DNA of 46,622 nucleotides. Source: an uncultured Planctomycetia bacterium. GTDB taxonomy: Bacteria > Planctomycetota > Phycisphaerae > Phycisphaerales > SM1A02. Shown here in pieces: positions 40,951 through 46,622 of the stretch (position 1 is its first letter; each line of letters begins with the position of its first letter). The notes below the pieces were generated by a model. It worked only from the letters and a program-made list of their open reading frames with translations, was not told the origin of the DNA and made no database searches. The stretch covers positions 1-46,622 of the forward strand of contig CALFOZ010000191.1 of the NCBI GenBank assembly GCA_937919205.1, written 5' to 3'. The translations under genes were made by a program, and so were the position numbers.

Positions 40951-40956
40951 ATCCTA
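40951..40956 (-). promoter_or_regulatory. Leaderless-type -10 box of the AI-2E permease gene (TAGGAT)
   Basis: TAGGAT on the minus strand, 4 bases before the first ATG and 7 before the second (40943). Confidence 0.5.
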
Positions 40957-41006
40957 CGACATACCGCAATACAGGATATGTACGCGTTGATGTACTACAG
41001 TCAATT

Positions 41007-41012
41007 TATAAT
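41007..41012 (+). promoter_or_regulatory. Candidate -10 box (TATAAT) of the sugar dehydrogenase gene
   Basis: TATAAT lies 22 bases before the ATG at 41035, giving a leader of about 16 bases. It also overlaps an in-frame ATG at 41011, which would then not be used as a start. Confidence 0.45.
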
Positions 41013-41034
41013 GCCAAACATCATCGTGCACAAT

Positions 41035-42273
41035 ATGCGCCAATTTCTAAATTCAACTCCACGCGCGCTGATCATGTGTCTTCTTGTGATGGTTGCGACA
41101 CGCGCATACGCGCAAACTCCCCAGCCCACGACGCCCATTGCCGTGCCAGAGATACAACTCACCAGGCTGTTTCCCAACGTGGCATTGCGACGACCGATTC
41201 AAGCTATTCAAGCGCCGGGCGAGCCTGAGATTTTATATGTGGTTGAACAGGCCGGCCGCATTCTTAGACTTGATGAAAAAAATGATCAAGTGAAATCAGG
41301 CGATGTGTTTGTGGATATTCGAGCGCAAGTGAATTCCAAAAATAATGAGGAGGGACTGCTATCGATTTGCTTTGACCCAAATTACGCCGCGAATGGATTT
41401 CTTTACATGTACTACAGCGCCGACAAACCAAGGCGATCAATTCTGAGCCGGTTTCACGTGAGTAGCGATCGCAAATCCGTGGACGTGGACAGTCAAATAC
41501 AAATTCTGGAAGTAGCCCAGCCTTATTCAAATCACAATGGCGGCACCGCGCTATTCGGCCCAGACGGCATGCTGTATCTCAGCCTAGGTGATGGCGGCGC
41601 CGCCAATGATCCGCATGGACACGGGCAAAATCTGCGAACACTTCTTGCATCCGTTCTTCGCATTGATGTGAGTCAGTGCACCAAGGAATCTCCCTACGCC
41701 ATTCCCGTCGACAATCCATTTGTGGACACCAAGGGCGCGCGAAAAGAAATTTGGGCTTATGGATTGCGCAATGTGTGGCGCATGGGCTTTGATCGAGAAA
41801 CCAAATTGCTTTGGGCGGGGGACGTTGGTCAAGATCAATATGAGGAGATTGATGTCATCGTGAAAGGCGGCAATTATGGCTGGAATGCCCGCGAGGGATT
41901 TCATGAATTCGCTCCCGGCAGTAAAGGCGATTTTGGCGACACCTATAGAGAGCCCGCGTTCGAGTATTCGCATAGCGATGGTGTGAGCGTGACGGGTGGC
42001 TATGTGTATCGCGGCAAAAAATATCCCCAACTCAACGGCATTTATTTTTTCGCCGACTTTGGATACGGCATCATCTGGGGCGCGCGCTGTGAGGATTTAA
42101 AACTTGGTACGCCCAGAAAATTAATCCATCGCAGCGCCAATCTGTGGAGCAGTTTTGGAGAGATGCTCAACGGAGAACTTGTGTTGTGTTCCTTTGATGG
42201 TGGCGATCGCGGCCCCGGCTCGCTTTGGAAAATCACGGGCGCGCAAACTTCAACCGCCGATGTAGCCCGGTGA
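41035..42273 (+). CDS. PQQ-dependent aldose/sorbosone dehydrogenase-type protein
   Basis: A secreted six-bladed beta-propeller (GSDH family), 412 residues, with a signal peptide (MRQFLNSTPRALIMCLLVMVA, cleavage AYA-QT). Family motifs are SNHNGG (catalytic His), FGPDGMLYLSLGDGG, RNVWRMGFD, DVGQDQYEEIDVI, GGNYGWNAREG and the late GGYVYRG. It probably oxidises sugars in the periplasm with PQQ as cofactor; PQQ synthesis genes are not in this window, so cofactor supply is open. ATG 41035 is favoured by its signal peptide and an upstream TATAAT; earlier ATGs (40978, 40990, 41011) are in frame. The longer frame overlapping the permease is spurious. Confidence 0.9.
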   Translation: MRQFLNSTPRALIMCLLVMVATRAYAQTPQPTTPIAVPEIQLTRLFPNVALRRPIQAIQAPGEPEILYVVEQAGRILRLDEKNDQVKSGDVFVDIRAQVNSKNNEEGLLSICFDPNYAANGFLYMYYSADKPRRSILSRFHVSSDRKSVDVDSQIQILEVAQPYSNHNGGTALFGPDGMLYLSLGDGGAANDPHGHGQNLRTLLASVLRIDVSQCTKESPYAIPVDNPFVDTKGARKEIWAYGLRNVWRMGFDRETKLLWAGDVGQDQYEEIDVIVKGGNYGWNAREGFHEFAPGSKGDFGDTYREPAFEYSHSDGVSVTGGYVYRGKKYPQLNGIYFFADFGYGIIWGARCEDLKLGTPRKLIHRSANLWSSFGEMLNGELVLCSFDGGDRGPGSLWKITGAQTSTADVAR

Positions 42274-42510
42274 ATTCCACCAAGGCTCGCTCATCTCAGG
42301 ATAGTTGCCTTGATCAACATTTGGATCCTCATCGTCGCCGTCATCCAAATCGTAATACGTCACGGGCTGACCACCTCTGTCCATTTGTTGCGTTTGATAT
42401 TGCGTGGGGGATCGATCGCCTTGCCACAGTGACGGCTGGCTTTTGCATCCACAAAGAATTCCCAAACTCAACACAAGCAACTTGAAGGCATTTGATTGAA
42501 CGTAAATCAT
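42250..42510 (-). CDS. Small lipoprotein
   Basis: An 86-residue lipoprotein with signal MIYVQSNAFKLLVLSLG and lipobox LCGC (Cys 21 or 22). The mature part is short, acidic and low in complexity (YDLDDGDDEDPNVDQ), ending with PWWNSPGYIGG. TAGAGT lies 7 bases before ATG 42510. Its 3' end overlaps the convergent dehydrogenase gene by 24 bases. It follows the repeat-domain gene on the same strand, but the -10 box sits at that gene's end, so it may be transcribed alone. No function is recognised. Confidence 0.65.
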   Translation of the reverse strand: MIYVQSNAFKLLVLSLGILCGCKSQPSLWQGDRSPTQYQTQQMDRGGQPVTYYDLDDGDDEDPNVDQGNYPEMSEPWWNSPGYIGG

Positions 42511-42515
42511 GGGTG

Positions 42516-43214
42516 TCACTCTAGCACCTGCGCCATGGGTGTGATTCCCGTGGGAACGCCGGCTCTGTCCGCGCCGGGCGCCCAACTGCGCGCTTCAACC
42601 GAGTCGCCATCACGCGCGATCAACATGAACCAACCATCGCTGAAATAAATCGCGATGCCGCCTTGTTGTTTCTGCCAGCAGCCCGTGTTGATGGCGTCGA
42701 TGCTTTTCATAGCCACACCGTTGCTTTGCAGACAAATATAAAATTCTTGATCTTTCCATTTCGCATCGGCGCTACGCGTCTTCCACACGCCCGCCCATTG
42801 CGTTGAGTAGTTAAGAACTTTCACCGCCTGGCCAAATGAAGTTGGCGGACCTTGCCGATTTGTCCGCGGCGCATATGAATATTTCTCAAATCCAATGTGT
42901 CCCAACTGGATCACATCCAGCCAACCATCTGTCCAATCCAAGATCAATACGCCTTCTTCCACTTTCCATGTGCCGTGTTCACCCTTGGCGCCGTCGGGGC
43001 CTTTGCACCAATTGCTTATGGCCACGCCATCGTTGAGCAGATTCACATTAAACAAGGCATTTTCAATGTCGGTCAGCGCCCAAGTTCCCTCTGCGACATC
43101 GCGCGTGATTTCAGTGTTCACGGATCCACTTTTTGGCGCGCCAGAAACGCACGCGCATTCAAGCACGCTCACTGCAACAACAAAAGCAAGAGCAAATATT
43201 TTCATACATTTCAT
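42516..43214 (-). CDS. Exported protein with two copies of an unknown domain
   Basis: A 232-residue protein with an N-terminal signal (MKCMKIFALAFVVAVSVL) and nearby cysteines that may allow lipid attachment, although the lipobox is imperfect. The body is two related units of about 85 residues. Each runs G-x-W at the start, then a GVA-containing strand, a second G-x-W or GCW, a DGW core (DWTDGWLDVI; YFSDGWFMLI), and a final YAP...G-P-P-T or WAP...G-V-P-T segment ending in a hydrophobic strand. The duplication is plain but no family is recognised. ATG 43214 is chosen because TACCAT lies 7 bases before it. Confidence 0.7.
   Translation of the reverse strand: MKCMKIFALAFVVAVSVLECACVSGAPKSGSVNTEITRDVAEGTWALTDIENALFNVNLLNDGVAISNWCKGPDGAKGEHGTWKVEEGVLILDWTDGWLDVIQLGHIGFEKYSYAPRTNRQGPPTSFGQAVKVLNYSTQWAGVWKTRSADAKWKDQEFYICLQSNGVAMKSIDAINTGCWQKQQGGIAIYFSDGWFMLIARDGDSVEARSWAPGADRAGVPTGITPMAQVLE
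42518..42523 (-). promoter_or_regulatory. Leaderless-type -10 box of the small lipoprotein gene (TAGAGT)
   Basis: TAGAGT on the minus strand, 7 bases before the ATG at 42510. It lies at the end of the upstream gene and shares its last base with the first base of that gene's TGA stop. Confidence 0.5.
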
Positions 43215-43221
43215 ATTGCCC

Positions 43222-43227
43222 ATGGTA
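43222..43227 (-). promoter_or_regulatory. Leaderless-type -10 box of the two-domain gene (TACCAT)
   Basis: TACCAT on the minus strand, 7 bases before the ATG at 43214. It overlaps the alternative start at 43223. Confidence 0.45.
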
Positions 43228-43315
43228 TCTACGGTTCGCGTGCCTGGATCACGCCGCGGCAACAAAACCCTCAATCCATCGCAACGTATTGGTTTCTAGC
43301 CAGCATTTATGTACG

Positions 43316-43924
43316 TCACGTTGTTGCGCCATCTCCCGCGTCTTCTCGAACTTCTTGTTGACGAACCCAACCACTTGGCCCAGTCACCGCACGCGCGATC
43401 AGAAGGTTCATCGCATGATCAAGTCGAAGCGGCGCATAGTTCCAACAATCAACCCCCACATCCATACTGCGACCAACCTCCTGTAGAGCTCCGTGCGTGT
43501 GGCCATACATGTGCAGAGCGCCACTGAGTTGCCCGCGCCAAGCTCGAAGCGGATAGTGGCAGACAATCACCCGTTCATTTCCAATCTCTCGACGAAAGCT
43601 CATTTGATCTTTCACCAATTCAAATAGCGTATAAAATCGCTCCGATTTGGGATCATGATTTCCACGAATCAAACGAATTTCTTTACAGCGAATTTGTCGG
43701 CGCATTGTGCGCGCGTGTTCAACCTGCGCGTCTTGGCCCGCAGGATGGGGCCCGCAAAAATCTCCGATGTGAATCAGCACGTCGCGTTTTTCAACACGGC
43801 GATTGAGCGTTTCTAAAAAATGGGCGTCCATGCTTTCCACATCCGCGAAGGGTCTTTGAAACAGCGAAAGTGCGTGGGCATCGCCAAAATGGGTGTCGCC
43901 CGAAATCCAGATCGTCTTCGCCAT
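43316..43924 (-). CDS. Calcineurin-like metallophosphoesterase
   Basis: A 202-residue cytoplasmic phosphoesterase with all motifs of the superfamily: GDTHFGD (Asp, His), IGDFCG (Asp), RGNHD (Asn, His), CHYP (His) and YGHTHG (His pair). The physiological substrate, perhaps a nucleotide or phosphoprotein, is unknown. ATG 43924 (MAKTIWISGD) is chosen because TAACCT lies 6 bases before it; an ATG two codons earlier overlaps no promoter feature. It is divergent from pyrB, with 94 bases between starts. Confidence 0.92.
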   Translation of the reverse strand: MAKTIWISGDTHFGDAHALSLFQRPFADVESMDAHFLETLNRRVEKRDVLIHIGDFCGPHPAGQDAQVEHARTMRRQIRCKEIRLIRGNHDPKSERFYTLFELVKDQMSFRREIGNERVIVCHYPLRAWRGQLSGALHMYGHTHGALQEVGRSMDVGVDCWNYAPLRLDHAMNLLIARAVTGPSGWVRQQEVREDAGDGATT

Positions 43925-43930
43925 GTTCAT

Positions 43931-43936
43931 AGGTTA
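43931..43936 (-). promoter_or_regulatory. Leaderless-type -10 box of the phosphoesterase gene (TAACCT)
   Basis: TAACCT on the minus strand, 6 bases before ATG 43924. The earlier ATG at 43930 directly abuts the box and is therefore less likely. Confidence 0.5.
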
Positions 43937-44005
43937 ACCAAAGGCCGCCGCAATCGATCTAGGTCTCTGCGTTGGTTGGTTTCAAACTTGTTCCCATGAA
44001 TTCGC

Positions 44006-44011
44006 TATAAC
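44006..44011 (+). promoter_or_regulatory. Candidate -10 box of pyrB (TATAAC)
   Basis: TATAAC, 7 bases before the ATG at 44019. The spacing fits a leaderless start, although the last base of the hexamer is C, not T. Confidence 0.45.
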
Positions 44012-44018
44012 TATCCCC

Positions 44019-44957
44019 ATGCTCAAAGGCTTGTCCAACACCAAGCACTTTTTACAAATCGAAGGCTTGTCCCGTGAACAGCTTCAGGGTTTGTTGGCGG
44101 CCGCCAAAAACAATTTGGCGGTGGCAGATCAACGAGTGGCCCGCAAGGACGCATTGGCCGGCCGCGTGATTGCCAATTTATTTTTTGAGGATTCCACCCG
44201 TACTCGTTGTAGCTTTGAAACCGCCGTGCATCGACTTGGCGGTGAAGTATTTACCCTTGCCGCAAGTGGTTCTAGCGCGAGTAAGGGCGAAAGCTTGGTG
44301 GACACCGCCCTAAACATAGAAGCCATGGGCGTAAGCGGCCTTGTCATTCGTTCCACAATTGCAGGCGGTCCGGCCATGGTGGCCAAGCGGGTTTCTATTC
44401 CAGTTATTAATGCGGGGGACGGCCGCCACGAGCATCCAACTCAGGGCCTACTTGATCTACTAACTCTTCAGGAGTCCTTGGGGTCCCTTCAGGGGAAACG
44501 AGTCGCCATTGTTGGAGATATTGCCAACAGCCGAGTCGCACGCTCGGCAACTCATGGTCTTGCAATTCTTGGTTGCAATGTTGTTCTAATTGGGCCTCCA
44601 ACCTTGGTTAACAAATCACACCAAGAAATGACTAAATTTGATAAACTTGTAACTATTTCACACGATTTAGATTCTAATTTACGCGATATTGATGCAATAA
44701 TGATGCTTAGACTTCAGACCGAAAGAGCGGCATCTTACGGGGTATCATCTGATTACAGGACATTGTACGGGCTTACAACTGAGCGCGCGCTTAAATTAAA
44801 AAACGGGGCAGTTGTTCTACATCCTGGACCAGTCAATCGTGGCGTGGAAATCGATGATGCGGTTGCAGATGAATTTGGTGGAACTCGGATTTTGCGCCAA
44901 GTTACTCACGGAGTTGCCGCAAGAATGGCCGTCTTGGAGCAAGTTATTAGACATTAG
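44019..44957 (+). CDS. pyrB: Aspartate carbamoyltransferase catalytic subunit
   Basis: First committed enzyme of pyrimidine synthesis. Carbamoyl-phosphate site FEDSTRTR (about 56-63), HPTQGLLDLLT, the SSASKGESL loop Lys, and the C-terminal HPGPVNRGVE are visible; the 312-residue length is normal. No regulatory chain or pyrC follows. Codon use shifts inside the gene: after about base 44400, codons such as AGA, AGG, ATA, GTA, ACA and TCA become common, unlike its 5' part and the rest of the window. The start has TATAAC 7 bases before it and no Shine-Dalgarno site. Confidence 0.97.
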   Translation: MLKGLSNTKHFLQIEGLSREQLQGLLAAAKNNLAVADQRVARKDALAGRVIANLFFEDSTRTRCSFETAVHRLGGEVFTLAASGSSASKGESLVDTALNIEAMGVSGLVIRSTIAGGPAMVAKRVSIPVINAGDGRHEHPTQGLLDLLTLQESLGSLQGKRVAIVGDIANSRVARSATHGLAILGCNVVLIGPPTLVNKSHQEMTKFDKLVTISHDLDSNLRDIDAIMMLRLQTERAASYGVSSDYRTLYGLTTERALKLKNGAVVLHPGPVNRGVEIDDAVADEFGGTRILRQVTHGVAARMAVLEQVIRH

Positions 44958-45134
44958 CGGTTGATATTTTTCTGACGCCCGCAATATAATGCATTGAAAT
45001 GTAAATAAAAAATGCGCTACAAGAGGCACTCATCTCAAACAAATTTTTAGGCTTCGAGTAAATTCGACTCTTCTATATCACCGATACTAGTCAACTGCCA
45101 CAACAATTTTCAAAGACACATTACCGGTTCAAAT

Positions 45135-46622
45135 TTGCCTAAATCTATCACCTGTATTTTTATCTTGGCGCTACTAGCGTTCACCGCTCTTAACGGATGC
45201 GAAACGGATGGTTTTTTTGATCCAAGCCGAACAGGTTATTTTGAAACAACCCCATCAGCCATTCCAATTTTAACCCGCCTCGATGTCATAGAACAGGCGA
45301 TTGATGGTCCTGAATTTGTCAATCCAACACCTGAGGATTTGAAACCTGGAGATTTGTCTTATAAATTCTCGCCAGGCGACGTGCTCAGAATTCAAATTCC
45401 AAGTTTGATGCAAACTGGGCAAACAGAAATTGCCGAAAGAGTTGTGGATCAAACTGGAGATATTCAACTTCCTGTGATCAACAAGGTGCAGGCCGCGGGT
45501 CTTACCACGGAAGATTTGCAGGCAAGTATTGAAAAAAAGCTGGAGGGAATTATTAAAAACCCAAAAGCTTTCGTTTCGTTGCAAGAAGGGCGTGCATTTC
45601 AGTTTCGCATCCTTGGATCTGTGGATCAACCTGGGCTATACGCGCTGAACAAGCCCGATCTTCGATTGCTCGACGCAATCGCAACCGCCCGTGGAGCAAG
45701 CGCAACCACCACCAGAATTTATATAACTCGAGAAAAAATCGCCGACGAAAACAAAGTGACCTACGGCAAAAAAGCCGCGACCCCCGAAGCTCAGACCACA
45801 TCGTCCACAACTTCACCACAGACAGTTCAGCCAACAACCACTCCAACAACTCCAACTCAGGCGATTCCATCAACAATCGACATTGATCAGTTAATCAATG
45901 AATTGCCAAATAGCACTGCTACGCCAGCAACACCAGCACCCAACTCGGCACCAACAACCGAACCCAGCGCGGCACCAACAACCGAACCCAGCGCGGCGCC
46001 AACAACCGAACCTACCGCGGCACCAACTACCGAGCCAACCGCGGCACCAACTACCGAGCCCACCGCGGCGCCAACAACTGAACCCACCGCGGCACCAACT
46101 ACCGAGCCAACCGCGGCACCAACTACCGAGCCCACCGCGGCGCCAACAACTGAACCCACCGCGGCACCAACTACCGAGCCTTCAAAAAGCCGTACGCGAT
46201 TGGGATTGCTTCAAACAGAAACCCGTCCAGACCCTCCTGTGGATATTGATCAACTTGCGCCCGCCACATTAGATGATCGTGCTGGGCAAAATTCGGATGC
46301 GGCCCCGGTTGTGAATTCCTCTGACGCCAACACGGGCGAAAAGTATGTCTTTGATAACGCATCTCAATCGTGGGTGCGTACATCGTCCACCACCCCAACA
46401 AAAGCAAATGATTCAGCGGTCGTTGGTTCTGTGGGCTCAGGTGAAACCACAACAAGCGATCCCGCGGGCGCAAAATTAAAATCCAACGAGGCCGCCGATG
46501 TTTTAAGTAAAAAGCGCGAATCCGCTAAGAAAGAAAAATATGAAGTTATTGATATCTCATACAACGATTTAGTTCGTGGCCAACCCAATCTCAATATTGT
46601 GATTCGGCCAGGTGATTTAATT
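45135..46622 (+). CDS. Polysaccharide-export lipoprotein (Wza-like, 3' end missing)
   Basis: Only the first 496 codons are seen. The protein begins with TTG (no ATG in frame after the preceding stop) and has a signal with lipobox LNGC (Cys 22). Residues about 74-152 form the polysaccharide export domain (YKFSPGDVLRI, VVDQTGDIQLPVINKVQAAGLT). An SLBB domain begins at about 155 (RILGSVDQPGLYAL, LLDAIATARGA) and is interrupted by about 260 disordered residues carrying PTTEP[ST]AA repeats; it resumes near 469 (YEVIDISYNDLVRG, VIRPGD). It likely forms an outer-membrane channel for exopolysaccharide. Upstream 177 bases are AT-rich with no gene. Confidence 0.87.
   Translation, partial: MPKSITCIFILALLAFTALNGCETDGFFDPSRTGYFETTPSAIPILTRLDVIEQAIDGPEFVNPTPEDLKPGDLSYKFSPGDVLRIQIPSLMQTGQTEIAERVVDQTGDIQLPVINKVQAAGLTTEDLQASIEKKLEGIIKNPKAFVSLQEGRAFQFRILGSVDQPGLYALNKPDLRLLDAIATARGASATTTRIYITREKIADENKVTYGKKAATPEAQTTSSTTSPQTVQPTTTPTTPTQAIPSTIDIDQLINELPNSTATPATPAPNSAPTTEPSAAPTTEPSAAPTTEPTAAPTTEPTAAPTTEPTAAPTTEPTAAPTTEPTAAPTTEPTAAPTTEPTAAPTTEPSKSRTRLGLLQTETRPDPPVDIDQLAPATLDDRAGQNSDAAPVVNSSDANTGEKYVFDNASQSWVRTSSTTPTKANDSAVVGSVGSGETTTSDPAGAKLKSNEAADVLSKKRESAKKEKYEVIDISYNDLVRGQPNLNIVIRPGDLI
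45948..46187 (+). repeat. 24-bp tandem repeats encoding PTTEP[ST]AA
   Basis: Nine full units of 24 bases and a partial tenth. Units 4-6 and 7-9 are identical sets of three, so a 72-base block has duplicated on top of the 24-base unit. The frame is kept throughout. Confidence 0.92.

Noticed and set aside
40582-41034. A long 5' extension of the sugar dehydrogenase frame
   Set aside because: It is antisense to the AI-2E permease gene and its translation has no domain; the real start is ATG 41035 with a signal peptide.
45887-46159. A 90-codon minus-strand frame encoding repeats of VVGAAVGS
   Set aside because: It is the antisense reading of the 24-base PTTEP repeat in the export lipoprotein; the repeat alone keeps the frame open and there is no independent start signal.
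45948-46187. Possible CRISPR array
   Set aside because: The units are contiguous, have no spacers, and stay in frame within a coding sequence; no cas gene is nearby.

Overview
The window looks like the chromosome of a planctomycete, probably of the Phycisphaerae type. This is inferred from the mix of genes: a truncated secreted protein with a C-terminal PAP...GRRRR sorting tail (a variant of PEP-CTERM), a zinc-free short methionyl-tRNA synthetase, a RibB-type enzyme with a degenerate GTP cyclohydrolase half, many lipoproteins and TPR proteins, and a fused AroD-AroE enzyme. There is no ribosomal RNA marker to confirm the taxon. The region is gene dense, mostly housekeeping, with genes scattered on both strands in short operons. 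No insertion sequence, prophage, integrase or CRISPR array was seen, and no stretch longer than about 300 bases lacks a gene.

Layout. 1-5.5 kb: end of a secreted PEP-CTERM-like protein, metG, an unknown membrane protein, a secreted TPR protein and metF. 5.5-9.6 kb: rex translationally coupled to two lipoproteins, then a PGRP/amidase-fold protein, a soluble Ser/Thr kinase and a dCMP-type deaminase. 9.6-17.6 kb: argS, an M42-type peptidase, ribBX, a LolA-like protein and a large TPR/gluzincin protein. 17.6-24.7 kb: Thr/Ser dehydratase, DinB protein, TPP riboswitch plus thiC, a DUF5658-like membrane protein, Xaa-Pro peptidase, phenylalanine hydroxylase and a DUF2470-like protein. 24.7-29.6 kb: shikimate pathway (aroDE, an MFS carrier, aroC) and a DUF493 protein. 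29.6-36.8 kb: a degenerate PPP-phosphatase/TPR fusion, secreted glutathione peroxidase, a membrane protein, a large secreted protein coupled to folP, and thioredoxin. 36.9-46.6 kb: tRNA-Ala(GGC), a phosphodiesterase/alkaline phosphatase-fold protein, FHA-GAF-HD-GYP, an AI-2E-family permease, a PQQ-type sugar dehydrogenase, two small exported proteins, a metallophosphoesterase, pyrB, and the start of a polysaccharide-export lipoprotein that runs off the window.

The most striking system-level signal is in the promoters. In at least 17 transcription units a TANNNT hexamer lies 6 or 7 bases before the start codon (ATG, twice GTG), with no Shine-Dalgarno sequence in between. This is the geometry of leaderless transcription, where the -10 box places the first transcribed base at or next to the start codon. 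A second set of genes (thiC, trxA, phhA, aroDE, DUF493, M42, amidase) instead has clear Shine-Dalgarno sites. The genome therefore seems to use two translation-initiation classes, and the leaderless signal also fixes several start codons.

Other points worth attention are the RibBX cyclohydrolase half that has lost its zinc cysteines, a PGRP domain with Cys replaced by Ser, a phosphatase domain with broken metal motifs, a 13-bp direct-repeat array, a six-copy TCACAA microsatellite in a leader, a repeat-filled insertion inside an SLBB domain, and a change of codon use inside pyrB.
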